This document shows positions 23,971 through 32,561 of a stretch of DNA of 62,620 bases, in pieces (within the stretch, counting starts at the first letter, position 1; every line of letters begins with the position of its first letter). The stretch is from Pseudomonas salomonii. GTDB lineage: Bacteria > Pseudomonadota > Gammaproteobacteria > Pseudomonadales > Pseudomonadaceae. A model generated the notes under the pieces. The model was given only the letters and a program-made list of their open reading frames with translations. It searched no databases and had not been told where the DNA came from. The translations under genes and the position numbers were made by a program. The stretch lies in NCBI RefSeq assembly GCF_900107155.1, contig NZ_FNOX01000022.1:1-62620 (forward strand), read 5' to 3'.

Positions 23971-24068
23971 TCCGTCTTAACTTAGATACAGCCCGTCGCG
24001 TCAGCAAAAGCTACGACCGGCCTTTTCCGGGCCTCCTTCGCCCTCCTCCGATCAAGACCCGCATCCAC

Positions 24069-25268
24069 ATGTCGAAGAAGTCACGCTCAAAACTCTGGTT
24101 TCTGGTTCATAGCTGGCTGGCGTTGCCCATCTGGTTTTTCGTACTGATCGTCTGCGTCACCGGCACCCTGGCGGTGGTCAGCCAGGAAATCGTCTGGCTG
24201 GCCAACCCGGACATCCGCGCCAGCAAGCCGTCGGACGATGCCGAACGGCTGAGTTACGACCAGGTCATCGGCGCCATCAAGCGCAACGAGCCCCAGGCGA
24301 TCGTGCAGTCGATCACCCGCCCGGACGAGTCGCACTTCGCGCTGAGTGTCGACCTCAGTTACCCCGACGGGCGCTCGGTGGAGGTCTACGTCAACCCGTA
24401 TACCGGTGTGATCCAGGGCATCAGCCCGGCGTTCAACTTCCAGCAATTTACCCGTGCGTTGCACGGCTGGTGGCTGGTGCCGTTCACCAATGGCTACAGC
24501 TGGGGCTGGTACCTGGTGTCGGCACTTGGCATACCGCTGCTGGCATCACTGGTGACCGGGCTGGTGGTGTACAAGCGGTTCTGGAAGGGGTTCCTGCGCC
24601 CGACCCTGCGCATCCGCCATGGCGCGCGGATCTTCTGGGGCGACTTCCACCGTTTGAGCGGTATCTGGTCGATCTGGTTTATCGCGGTGATTTCCATCAC
24701 CGGCATCTGGTTCCTGATCCGGGCCATTCTGGGCGACAACCAGATTTCCATCTCCAGTGAACCCATCGTGCCGGTGATTGCCCGGGAGAAAGTGCCTGTG
24801 TCGGCACCGGGCGTACCGGCACCGATGATCCCGATCGATCGGGCCATCGAAATCGCCACGCAGCGCATCCCAGGGCTGGAGGCCAGTTTTGTGTTCCTGC
24901 CCAGCAACGCCTACAGCCACCTGCAGATCGGCGGGCGCGGCTGGTACCCGTTGATGTTCCAGACGGCGCAGCTCAACCCGTACGACGGTGAAATTGCCGT
25001 GTCGCACCTGCTGTCCGACCGCTCGACACTGGAGTTCGTCACCGAATCCATGCGCCCGCTGCACACCGGCGACTTTGGCGGCCTGTGGGTCAAGCTGATC
25101 TGGGCGTTCTTCGGCCTGATCATGAGCATGATGGTGTTGAGCGGTCTGCTGATCTGGACCAAACGCACCGCGCTGGCCACGCTCAACGCCTTCAAGCGCG
25201 AGGCCAAGACCCAACGCGCACCGGCCGTCGCCACGGCCAGGCAGGCTGAAACCTCGGAGGCCAACTGA
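24069..25268 (+). CDS. fpvG: Ferripyoverdine reductase FpvG, PepSY-TM family
   Basis: This 399-residue inner-membrane protein has four main membrane helices and a PepSY periplasmic region (residues about 40-130 and 240-330), with conserved histidines (HSWLALP, RALHGWWL, DFHRLSGIW, RPLHTGDFGG) of the PepSY-associated TM reductases. In P. aeruginosa FpvG reduces iron bound to pyoverdine in the periplasm so that the siderophore can be recycled. The identity is supported by the complete downstream order H-J-K-C-D-E-F. The stop overlaps the fpvH start (TGATG). Expression is probably controlled by Fur. Confidence 0.9.
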   Translation: MSKKSRSKLWFLVHSWLALPIWFFVLIVCVTGTLAVVSQEIVWLANPDIRASKPSDDAERLSYDQVIGAIKRNEPQAIVQSITRPDESHFALSVDLSYPDGRSVEVYVNPYTGVIQGISPAFNFQQFTRALHGWWLVPFTNGYSWGWYLVSALGIPLLASLVTGLVVYKRFWKGFLRPTLRIRHGARIFWGDFHRLSGIWSIWFIAVISITGIWFLIRAILGDNQISISSEPIVPVIAREKVPVSAPGVPAPMIPIDRAIEIATQRIPGLEASFVFLPSNAYSHLQIGGRGWYPLMFQTAQLNPYDGEIAVSHLLSDRSTLEFVTESMRPLHTGDFGGLWVKLIWAFFGLIMSMMVLSGLLIWTKRTALATLNAFKREAKTQRAPAVATARQAETSEAN

Positions 25269-25807
25269 TGAACAAACGTGCGACCACCCCACCGCCTTCG
25301 CCGCTGCGGGCCTTTTGGCTAAAGTGGCGCTTCCACATCAATGTCCTGCTGTTGCTGGTGCCCCTGGGGTTCATGCCCAAGTACTTTGCCGACGCCGCAC
25401 TGTTTCGCGGTGACAGCGGCATTGGCGAGCGAGTGGCCGGCGAAGTGCAGGTGGGGCCGTGGAGCCTGACCCTGGCAGAGTTTCGCAACGAAGGCCCGCG
25501 CCCGGACCCGGCCGGCCCGATGAAATTTTTCAACGCCGCCCTGTGCGGCACCTGCGCCGAGCAGGTCAAGGCCACTTACCTGCGTATCGGCAAACCGCGC
25601 AGCCTGCGCGCGGCCGGGGTGATTTTCTTCGGCACGCCGTACCGCATGGGTGCGGTGCTGCCGGTGCCGGAACGCACCCCCGTCGATGCCGAAGTGTGGG
25701 TGACCATGGAAGGCTGGGACGGCTCCATGCACCAGGGTTCCATCCCACTGAGCCAGGCCTCGCCTGCCACCATTGCCTGGCTGAACAAGCAAGGAGTTAA
25801 ACCATGA
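25268..25807 (+). CDS. fpvH: FpvH, accessory membrane protein of ferripyoverdine iron release
   Basis: This 179-residue protein has one N-terminal membrane anchor (about residues 18-38) and a periplasmic domain with a CGTC cysteine pair (NAALCGTCAEQV). In P. aeruginosa FpvH works with FpvG, FpvJ and FpvK in the inner-membrane reductase complex; its exact function is not established. It overlaps fpvG by 1 bp and fpvJ by 4 bp, so translation is coupled. The assignment rests on position and size. Confidence 0.85.
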   Translation: MNKRATTPPPSPLRAFWLKWRFHINVLLLLVPLGFMPKYFADAALFRGDSGIGERVAGEVQVGPWSLTLAEFRNEGPRPDPAGPMKFFNAALCGTCAEQVKATYLRIGKPRSLRAAGVIFFGTPYRMGAVLPVPERTPVDAEVWVTMEGWDGSMHQGSIPLSQASPATIAWLNKQGVKP

Positions 25808-26127
25808 CGTTAATGCGCCTGACTCGCGCCGCTGTATTGCTCTGCGCCGGCTTCAGTGGCGTAGCCCTGGCCCATAACCCGATGTGCGAATGCAAGGAAA
25901 TCCCCGGCGAGCAGATCCAGTGCACCGGCGGTTTTTCCGACGGCAGCGGCGCGCCGGGCGTGACCCTGGACGTGATCGGCTACGACGAAACCATCCTGCT
26001 GCCGGGCAAGCTTGGCCAGGACTCAACCCTGACCTTCAAAAAGCCCTCGGCCGAGTTCTATGTGCTGTTTGATGCAGGCCCCGGCCACGTGGTGGAAATC
26101 GACCAAGCGGATATCCAGCCACAATGA
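25804..26127 (+). CDS. fpvJ: FpvJ, small periplasmic protein of the ferripyoverdine system
   Basis: This 107-residue protein has a signal peptide (about residues 1-23, ending GVALA before HNPMCECKEIPGEQIQCTGG). The mature N-terminus is Cys-rich (three cysteines) and starts with His, which could bind metal. FpvJ is required with FpvG, H and K for iron removal from pyoverdine in P. aeruginosa. The start overlaps the fpvH end and the stop overlaps fpvK (ATGA). The assignment is by gene order. Confidence 0.85.
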   Translation: MTLMRLTRAAVLLCAGFSGVALAHNPMCECKEIPGEQIQCTGGFSDGSGAPGVTLDVIGYDETILLPGKLGQDSTLTFKKPSAEFYVLFDAGPGHVVEIDQADIQPQ

Positions 26128-26684
26128 GCACCACACAGGTTGTACGCCCCGCCGGAGCCGGCCATGAAACCCTCTACGTGTTGCTGCTGTGCCTGATTAT
26201 CCTCGCGGTGGCTGGCACCGTGGTGGCGCTGCACGGTGAAACCGAGGAGGTCGCCGCCGTGCCCAGCCACCAGTTGGATGCGCGCCGCGACCTGAGCGCT
26301 GCCGAGCAAGGCATCTACGCCGACCTGCGCGTAACCCTGGATGAAATCCAGCTGTTGCAGCAGGAGCAAAGCGCCCTGCCGACACCCGAGCAACTGGCCG
26401 AAGAAGGCTTCGCGCCGTTTGCCCAGGACGCCAGTTCGGTGAGCCGTGGCGACCATCGCTGGCAGCTGCTGGAGCCTGCGGCCTACCTGGGTTTGAGCCA
26501 GGCGCCGAGCACCAGCGGCTCGGTGCTGATGCGCGTGCAAGGCGCCGAGCCGGATGTGTGGCTCAACCGCCAGGCCGACCTCGCCGCCCCGGCCGACCTC
26601 ACCGACGCAGCGCTGATCGCCGCCGGCTGGCGCCAGGTGGTCACGCAATTCGATGCCGGCGTGACCCGCCAGCACCGTCACTGA
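26124..26684 (+). CDS. fpvK: FpvK, single-pass membrane protein (DUF6162 type)
   Basis: This 186-residue protein has one membrane helix near residues 12-33 (LYVLLLCLIILAVAGTVVAL) and a periplasmic domain rich in acidic residues, ending in RQHRH. The pattern matches the DUF6162 group found beside the periplasmic metal-binding protein genes of fpv loci. It is the fourth member of the FpvGHJK inner-membrane module. A gap of 19 bp separates it from fpvC. Confidence 0.85.
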   Translation: MSTTQVVRPAGAGHETLYVLLLCLIILAVAGTVVALHGETEEVAAVPSHQLDARRDLSAAEQGIYADLRVTLDEIQLLQQEQSALPTPEQLAEEGFAPFAQDASSVSRGDHRWQLLEPAAYLGLSQAPSTSGSVLMRVQGAEPDVWLNRQADLAAPADLTDAALIAAGWRQVVTQFDAGVTRQHRH

Positions 26685-26703
26685 ACCAGAAGACCGAGTG
26701 CCC

Positions 26704-27624
26704 ATGTCTATTTCATCGCCCCTGTTACGCCTGTTGCTGGTTGGCCTGTTCAGCCTGATGCTCACCCCACTCGCAAATGCCGAGGCGGCCAAGCGCCTGC
26801 GCATCGGCATCACCCTGCACCCGTATTACAGCTACGTGGCCAATATCGTCGGCGACAAGGCCGAGGTGGTGCCGCTGATTCCGGCCGGTTTCAACCCCCA
26901 CGCCTACGAACCGCGCGCCGAAGACATCAAGCGCATCGGCACCCTGGACGTCATCGTGCTCAACGGCGTCGGCCATGATGATTTTGCCGACCGCATGATC
27001 GCCACCAGCGAGCGCCCGGACATCCCGGTGATCGAAGCCAACGCCAACGTGCCGCTGCTGGCCGCCACCGGTAACGCCGCGCGCGGTGCGGGCAAGGTGG
27101 TCAACCCGCACACCTTCCTGTCGATCAGTGCGTCGATTGCCCAGGTCAACAACATTGCCCGCGAACTGGGCAAGCTCGACCCGGACAATGCCAAGACCTA
27201 CACCCAAAACGCCCGCGCCTACGGCAAGCGCCTGCGCCAGATGCGCGCCGATGCCCTCGCCAAGCTGACCAGCGCGCCGAACCCGGACCTGCGCGTCGCT
27301 ACCGTACACGCGGCCTACGACTACCTGCTGCGCGAATTCGGCCTGGAAGTCACCGCCGTGGTCGAGCCCGCCCATGGCATTGAGCCCAGCCCCAGCCAGT
27401 TGAAAAAGACCATCGACGAACTGCGCGCACTGGATGTGAAGGTGATCTTCTCGGAGATGGATTTCCCGTCCACCTACGTCGAGACCATCCAGCGTGAATC
27501 CGGGGTCAAGCTGTACCCGCTGTCGCATATTTCCTACGGCGAATACACGCCCGAGAAATACGAAGTGGAAATGACCGGCAACCTCAACACCGTGGTACGG
27601 GCGATTCAGGAGTCGGGGGCATGA
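26704..27624 (+). CDS. fpvC: FpvC, periplasmic iron-binding protein of the FpvCDEF ABC system
   Basis: This 306-residue cluster-A-I (ZnuA/PsaA-type) metal-binding protein has a signal peptide ending ANA near residue 27. Candidate metal ligands include GFNPHAYEPRAEDIKRI, NPHTFLS, ATVHAAYDYLLREFGL and FSEMDFP. In P. aeruginosa FpvC and FpvF bind iron released from ferripyoverdine and deliver it to FpvDE. The ATG at 26704 is preferred over the GTG 6 bp upstream. It overlaps fpvD by 4 bp. Confidence 0.9.
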   Translation: MSISSPLLRLLLVGLFSLMLTPLANAEAAKRLRIGITLHPYYSYVANIVGDKAEVVPLIPAGFNPHAYEPRAEDIKRIGTLDVIVLNGVGHDDFADRMIATSERPDIPVIEANANVPLLAATGNAARGAGKVVNPHTFLSISASIAQVNNIARELGKLDPDNAKTYTQNARAYGKRLRQMRADALAKLTSAPNPDLRVATVHAAYDYLLREFGLEVTAVVEPAHGIEPSPSQLKKTIDELRALDVKVIFSEMDFPSTYVETIQRESGVKLYPLSHISYGEYTPEKYEVEMTGNLNTVVRAIQESGA

Positions 27625-28364
27625 CGGCAGCGCAGCCATTGAAGGTGGCCAGCATTGGCCCGACCCTTGACTTCGACAAGGTCTCGCTGACGCTGGGCCG
27701 CACGGTGATTCTCGACGCAGTGAGCTTCCAGGTCGAACCGGGCAGCATCCACGCCTTGGTCGGCCCGAACGGCGGCGGCAAAAGCTCGCTGATCAAGACC
27801 TTGCTGGGGCAGACCCCGCACCAGGGCCAATTGCGCCTGCACTGGCCGACTACGCCAGGCACGGTCGGCTATGTGCCCCAGGCGCTGGAATTCGATCGGG
27901 GCCTGCCGATGACCGTCGACGATTTCATGGCCGCCATGTGCCAGCGGCGCCCGGCATTTCTGGGCCTGTCCCGGCATTACGCCGCCGCGATTGGCGAAGC
28001 GCTGGAACGGGTCGGTATGCAGGACAAACGCAAGCGCCGCATGGGCGCGTTGTCCGGCGGTGAGCGTCAGCGCGTGCTGTTGGCCCAAGGCCTGATCCCG
28101 GCGCCACAGCTGCTGGTGCTGGATGAACCGATGTCGGCACTCGATGAAGCCGGTATCCAGGTGTTCGAGCGGCTGCTTAATGACTGGCGCCTGGCCGGGA
28201 TCACCGTGCTGTGGATCGAGCATGACCTGGAAGCCGTGGGCCGTCTGGCCGATCGCGTTACCGGCCTGAACCGCCGCGTGCTGTTCGACGCCACGCCGAA
28301 AGAAGCGCTGACCCCGGACCGCCTGCTGAGCCTGTTTTCCACCCACCCTCGGAGCCCGGCGTGA
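27621..28364 (+). CDS. fpvD: FpvD, ABC transporter ATPase
   Basis: This 247-residue ATPase has Walker A GPNGGGKS, the Q-loop YVPQ, signature LSGGERQR and Walker B LLVLDEPMSALDE, with switch His in WIEHDLE. It is of the zinc/manganese/iron (ZnuC-like) ABC class. It energises uptake of the iron freed from pyoverdine. It overlaps fpvC by 4 bp and touches fpvE. Confidence 0.9.
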   Translation: MTAAQPLKVASIGPTLDFDKVSLTLGRTVILDAVSFQVEPGSIHALVGPNGGGKSSLIKTLLGQTPHQGQLRLHWPTTPGTVGYVPQALEFDRGLPMTVDDFMAAMCQRRPAFLGLSRHYAAAIGEALERVGMQDKRKRRMGALSGGERQRVLLAQGLIPAPQLLVLDEPMSALDEAGIQVFERLLNDWRLAGITVLWIEHDLEAVGRLADRVTGLNRRVLFDATPKEALTPDRLLSLFSTHPRSPA

Positions 28365-29263
28365 TGAGTTATGAAGCCTTTCGTTTGATGGTCCAGGGCT
28401 GGGCTTCATCCGGCTACCTGCCGGAAGCGCTGGCCTATGGGTTTGTGGTCAACGCCTTGCTCGCCGGCTTGCTGATCGGCCCGGTGCTGGGCGGCCTGGG
28501 CACGCTGGTGGTGGTCAAGCGCTTTGCGTTCTTCTCTGAAGCCGTCGGGCATGCCGCGTTGACCGGCGTGGCCGTGGGCATCCTGCTCGGCGAACCCTAT
28601 ACCGGGCCTTACGGCAGCCTCTTCGGTTACTGCCTGTTGTTCGGCATCCTGCTCAATTACCTGCGTAACCGCACCGGTTTGGCGCCGGACACCCTGATCG
28701 GCGTGTTCCTCTCGGTGTCGCTGGCGTTGGGCGCGAGCCTGCTGTTGATTCTGGCGGGCAAGATCAACGTGCACATTCTGGAAAACGTGTTGTTCGGCTC
28801 GGTGCTGACGGTGAACGGCAATGACCTGCTGGTGTTGGCGGTCGTCGGCTCACTGGTGATGGCCCTGGCGCTGCCGCTGTACAACCGCATCATGCTGGCC
28901 AGCTTCAACCCGCAATTGGCCGCTGTGCGTGGCGTGGCCGTCAAAACCCTGGATTACCTGTTCGTGATCCTGGTGACCTTGATCACCGTGGCGGCGGTCA
29001 AGGTGATCGGCGCTATTTTGGTCGGCGCCCTGCTGGTGATTCCGGCGGCGGCAGCGCGCCTGTTGAGCCAGTCGCTCAAGGGGTTTTTCTGGGTCTCGGT
29101 GGTGATCGCCACGCTCAGCACGCTGTGCGGCATTCTGCTGCCGATCATCTTTGACCTGCCCATCCCGTCCGGTGCCGCGATCATTCTGGTGGCCGGTATC
29201 GCCTTCGCCTTTGCCGCTATCGCGCGCGGCACCGTGCCCAGCCTCAAAGGGAATCTTGGATAA
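28364..29263 (+). CDS. fpvE: FpvE, ABC transporter permease
   Basis: This 299-residue ZnuB-type permease has about eight membrane segments and the family pattern VVKRFAFFSEAVGHAALTGVAVG near residues 48-70 and IGAILVGALLVIPAAAARLLSQS near 220-242. The start is the ATG overlapping the fpvD stop; a GTG one codon upstream is also possible. It overlaps the fpvF start by 1 bp (TAATG). It forms the membrane channel of FpvCDEF. Confidence 0.9.
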   Translation: MSYEAFRLMVQGWASSGYLPEALAYGFVVNALLAGLLIGPVLGGLGTLVVVKRFAFFSEAVGHAALTGVAVGILLGEPYTGPYGSLFGYCLLFGILLNYLRNRTGLAPDTLIGVFLSVSLALGASLLLILAGKINVHILENVLFGSVLTVNGNDLLVLAVVGSLVMALALPLYNRIMLASFNPQLAAVRGVAVKTLDYLFVILVTLITVAAVKVIGAILVGALLVIPAAAARLLSQSLKGFFWVSVVIATLSTLCGILLPIIFDLPIPSGAAIILVAGIAFAFAAIARGTVPSLKGNLG

Positions 29264-30177
29264 TGCGCCCTGTTTTTCATCCGCTGGCTTTGGCCATTGC
29301 CTGTTTATTCACTGCGCCGTTGATGGCCGCTCAAGCTGCAAAACCGCCGGTTCACGCCGCCAAACCGGTGAAAGTGCTGGCCTCGCTGCCCATCACCTAC
29401 GGCCTGGCCGAGGTGCTGCTCAAAGGCACCGATGTACAGCTTGAGCGCGCAGCACCGGCCAACCTGCCCGGTTCGCGGCAGGTGTCCTACTTCACCGGCC
29501 GGGGTGCGCCGGCCCTGGGCAGTTTGGCCCAGGACGCCGACGCGGCTATCGGCCTGCGCTCGCTGTGGGCGGATGACCCGCTCTACCCGGTGGCGCGGCG
29601 CAGCAATATCCGAATCGTCGAAGTGGACGCCGCGCGCCCGGTGGACGGCGGCTTGCCGGGTATCGCCGTGCAACCGGGCAGCGCCGACGGCCTGAACAGC
29701 CAGCCATGGCAGTCGAGCAACAACATGGGGCGCATGGCCGATGTGATGGCGGCCGACCTGAGCCGCCTGGCGCCCACGGCCAAACCCAAAATCGACGCCA
29801 ACCTCGCGGCGCTCAAACAACGCCTGCTCAAACTCAGCGCCGACAGCGAAGCAAGACTGGCCAAGGCGGACAACCTGAGTGTGCTCAGCTTGAGTGATCA
29901 CTTTGCGTATCTGGTCAGCAGCCTGAACCTGGAAGTGCTCAGCACCGATGCCCGGCCGGATGCGCAGTGGACGCCTGAGGCCTTGCACACACTCACTGCC
30001 GACTTGAAGAGCAACGACGTGGCCGTGGTGCTGCATCACCGCCAACCGAGTGAGGCCGTTAAAGCGGCGGTGACGGCAGGCGGTGCGCAACTGTTGGTGT
30101 TGAATGTCGACGGGCCGGACCCGGTGGCGGAGCTGGAAGGGAATGTGGATCAGGTGATCAAGGCGCTGGTGCCGTAA
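29263..30177 (+). CDS. fpvF: FpvF, second periplasmic metal-binding protein
   Basis: This 304-residue periplasmic protein has a signal peptide (cleavage near MAAQA, residue 25) and the cluster-A-I fold. Candidate ligand regions are GSRQVSYFTGRGAP and SLSDHFAYLVSSLNLEV, weaker than in FpvC. It ends the fpv operon. In P. aeruginosa FpvF binds pyoverdine and interacts with FpvC. The compact REP hairpin 2 bp after the stop may act as the operon terminator. Confidence 0.85.
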   Translation: MRPVFHPLALAIACLFTAPLMAAQAAKPPVHAAKPVKVLASLPITYGLAEVLLKGTDVQLERAAPANLPGSRQVSYFTGRGAPALGSLAQDADAAIGLRSLWADDPLYPVARRSNIRIVEVDAARPVDGGLPGIAVQPGSADGLNSQPWQSSNNMGRMADVMAADLSRLAPTAKPKIDANLAALKQRLLKLSADSEARLAKADNLSVLSLSDHFAYLVSSLNLEVLSTDARPDAQWTPEALHTLTADLKSNDVAVVLHHRQPSEAVKAAVTAGGAQLLVLNVDGPDPVAELEGNVDQVIKALVP

Positions 30178-30178
30178 G

Positions 30179-30206
30179 TGTGGGAGCTGGCTTGCCAGCT
30201 CCCACA
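30179..30206. repeat. Collapsed REP palindrome after fpvF
   Basis: TGTGGGAGCTGG, CTTG, CCAGCTCCCACA is a perfect 12-bp stem with a 4-nt loop followed by TTTA. It looks like two REP arms fused without a core and is placed to work as a terminator or mRNA-protecting hairpin. Confidence 0.8.
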
Positions 30207-30241
30207 TTTAGCTCGTGGTACATCCGTTGAATGTCGGTCGC

Positions 30242-30955
30242 TCAAACCACATCCACACCCACATGAATCGCATCATGACGCCAGAACTCCAGGTCGCAGT
30301 CGATCAGGCGCTCATGCTGGTCATAGTTGACCCGGGCAATCCGCAAGCCGGGGCTGCCCACCGACACACGCAATGCGGCGGCGGCCTCCACCGGCAGTGA
30401 AGTCGGCACAATCTCGAAACGCACGCGGCCGTAATGCAGGTCGTACTTGCGGGCATACAACTCGGTCATCGACTGGTTCAGGTCGCACGCCAGAATGCCC
30501 GGGAAATACTGCGGGTTCAGGTAATGCTCCACATACAGCACCAAGCGCCCATCGATCCGCCGGCCCCGGCAGATCTGGATCACGCTCGACAACGCCGGCA
30601 ACTGCAACCACGCACATACCGCCGCCGACGCCGGTTGCAGCCGCGCCGAAATCACTTCGGTCGACGCTACGCGCCCTTGTTCAGTGACCATCGCGTGAAA
30701 GTGGCTGCGCTGCATCAGGTTATAAGCCAGGCGCGGCGGCGAGACGAACCAGCCACGTCGTTCCTCGCGATAGATCTGGCCCTGGGCCTCCAGTTGTAAC
30801 AAGGCTTCCCGCACCGTAATGCGGGTGGTACCAAACAACTCGCTGAGTTTGCGCTCGGCAGGCAATTTACTCGCAGGCGGCAACAGCCCGTGGACGATCT
30901 GCTCTTGCAGTGCCAGGCCGATGGATGTCACCGCCTTGATTGCCTCATCACGCAT
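30242..30955 (-). CDS. GntR-family regulator with UTRA domain
   Basis: This 237-residue protein has an N-terminal winged helix (IVHGLLPPASKLPAERKLSELFGTTRITVREALLQLEAQG) and a C-terminal UTRA ligand-binding domain (residues about 85-230). It is divergent from the ABC transporter operon at 31307, so it most likely controls it in response to the imported compound. The first ATG of the frame is at 30955 (AGG, 9 nt upstream). A PHO box on its strand 97-114 bp upstream suggests that it is also phosphate-regulated. The ligand is unknown; the resemblance to PhnF-like regulators is only general. Confidence 0.8.
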   Translation of the reverse strand: MRDEAIKAVTSIGLALQEQIVHGLLPPASKLPAERKLSELFGTTRITVREALLQLEAQGQIYREERRGWFVSPPRLAYNLMQRSHFHAMVTEQGRVASTEVISARLQPASAAVCAWLQLPALSSVIQICRGRRIDGRLVLYVEHYLNPQYFPGILACDLNQSMTELYARKYDLHYGRVRFEIVPTSLPVEAAAALRVSVGSPGLRIARVNYDQHERLIDCDLEFWRHDAIHVGVDVV

Positions 30956-31051
30956 CAACGTTACCTATCTGGACTAGACCAGCACCGTTCAGGTGCATAA
31001 ACCGGGCTGTATTCGGGCGTCTGCCGTTACCCGTCAGCCTAGGCATTACAG

Positions 31052-31069
31052 ATGACCGACAGATGACAG
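31052..31069 (-). promoter_or_regulatory. PHO box toward the GntR gene
   Basis: Minus strand reads CTGTCAT CTGT CGGTCAT: two 7-mers 11 bp apart, matching the PhoB consensus CTGTCAT-N4-CTGTCAT with one mismatch. It lies about 100 bp before the GntR start. Confidence 0.65.
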
Positions 31070-31189
31070 TCCGTGCCGCCGCTTTACTCCACACCCTGCA
31101 ATACATCGGCCAAGTCCAGGGGCTGCGGGCACTTGGGCATGGTCTACGCTGAGTCTGAAGTCAGCGACATAAACGCTTTAAAAACGACA

Positions 31190-31207
31190 TCGACATGAAA
31201 CTGTCAT
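31190..31207 (+). promoter_or_regulatory. PHO box upstream of the ABC transporter operon
   Basis: TCGACAT GAAA CTGTCAT: the second repeat is perfect, the first matches 4 of 7, with the 11-bp period. CGACAT half-sites recur just upstream (31175-31196). It is about 100 bp before the binding-protein gene, suggesting induction by phosphate limitation. Confidence 0.6.
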
Positions 31208-31306
31208 CCACCGAGCCTAAATTGGCTCAGGTATTGCTGACCTAGACCAACACCATCGCAATCGTTCGTAAAAACGCAGCGTTGAAAACGCCCAAAGGAG
31301 CTTCGG

Positions 31307-32374
31307 ATGAAACAGCTTTTCCTGGCATCACTGTTAGGCTCGACCATTGCCATGTGCACCGCCGCCATGGCTGCTGATACCGATTTAAAAACGCTCGAAG
31401 CCGCCGCGAAATCGGAAGGCGCCGTCAACAGCGTCGGCATGCCCGATGACTGGGCCAACTGGAAAGGCACCTGGGACGACCTGGCCAAGACCTATGGCCT
31501 CAAGCACATCGACACCGACATGAGCTCGGCCCAGGAAATCGCCAAGTTCGCCGCCGAAAAAGACAACGCCAGCGCCGATATCGGTGACGTCGGCGCCGCC
31601 TTCGGCCCGATTGCGGTGAAACAGGGCGTGGCACAGCCGTACAAACCGACCACTTGGGCACAAGTGCCGGATTGGGCCAAAGATAAAGACGGCAACTGGG
31701 CCCTGGCCTACACCGGCACCATCGCCTTTATCGTCAACAAAAAACTGCTGCACGGCTCTGAAGCCCCAAAAAGCTGGGCTGACCTGAAAACCGGTAAATA
31801 CAAAGTCTCTATTGGTGATGTGAGCACCGCCGCCCAAGCCGCCAATGGCGTGCTGGCTGCCGCCCTGGCCAACGGTGGCGACGAGAAAAACATCCAGCCT
31901 GCGCTGCTGATGTTTGCCGAGATCGCCAAGCAAGGTCGCCTGTCGCTGGCGAATCCGACCATCGCCACCATGGAAAAGGGCGAAGTCGAAGTGGGCGTGG
32001 TCTGGGACTTCAACGGCCTGAGCTACAAAGCCAAGATGGCTAACCCGGATGACTACGTGGTGCTGATCCCGTCGGACGGCTCGGTGATTTCCGGCTACAC
32101 CACCATCATCAACAAGTACGCCAAGCACCCGAACGCCGCCAAGCTGACCCGCGAATACATCTTCAGCGACGCCGGCCAGACCAACCTGGCACGGGGCAAT
32201 GCACGTCCGATCCGTGCCGAGCACCTGACCTTGCCGGCCGATGTACAGGCCAAGCTGCTGCCGAACGAGCAGTACAAGAAAGTCACGCCGATCAAAGATG
32301 CCGACGCGTGGGAGAAAACCTCCAAGGCACTGCCGCAGAAGTGGCAGGAAGAAGTCATCATCAATATGCAGTAA
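31307..32374 (+). CDS. Periplasmic substrate-binding protein of an organophosphorus-type ABC importer
   Basis: This 355-residue protein has a signal peptide ending AAMAA (residues 1-23) and a type-II periplasmic-binding fold of the Fe3+/polyamine/2-aminoethylphosphonate class (YTGTIAFIVNKKLLHG, KSWADLKTGKYKVSIGD, NPTIATMEKGEVEVGVVWDFNG). AAAGGAG precedes the ATG. It is the first gene of a unit with a phosphatase-superfamily enzyme, two permeases, an ATPase and a HAD phosphatase. The PHO box upstream and this enzyme set point to a phosphonate or phosphate ester as ligand; this is inference. A REPIN follows it. Confidence 0.85.
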   Translation: MKQLFLASLLGSTIAMCTAAMAADTDLKTLEAAAKSEGAVNSVGMPDDWANWKGTWDDLAKTYGLKHIDTDMSSAQEIAKFAAEKDNASADIGDVGAAFGPIAVKQGVAQPYKPTTWAQVPDWAKDKDGNWALAYTGTIAFIVNKKLLHGSEAPKSWADLKTGKYKVSIGDVSTAAQAANGVLAAALANGGDEKNIQPALLMFAEIAKQGRLSLANPTIATMEKGEVEVGVVWDFNGLSYKAKMANPDDYVVLIPSDGSVISGYTTIINKYAKHPNAAKLTREYIFSDAGQTNLARGNARPIRAEHLTLPADVQAKLLPNEQYKKVTPIKDADAWEKTSKALPQKWQEEVIINMQ

Positions 32375-32410
32375 AGCTATAGACACATTGGATGTCCACT
32401 GGAGATCCAA

Positions 32411-32499
32411 TGTGGGAGCGGGCTTGCTCGCGAAAGCGGTGGATCAGTGAAATAAGTATTGCCTGACACACCGCTTTCGCGAGCAAGCCCGCTCCCACA
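32411..32499. repeat. REPIN between binding-protein gene and the rest of the operon
   Basis: TGTGGGAGCGGGCTTGCTCG and its inverted partner enclose a core. Its location right after the binding-protein gene recalls the REP between malE and malF of E. coli, where it raises the upstream transcript level. Confidence 0.9.
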
Positions 32500-32561
32500 G
32501 TTTTGACCCCGTTCCTCAAGTGCAATTGAGTCAAGCCTATCGTCGCGGAGCGTCTCCCCCT

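Noticed and set aside
22400..23980. 526-residue plus-strand open frame over leuC
   Set aside because: It is a shadow of leuC, whose iron-sulfur cysteine motifs are on the minus strand.
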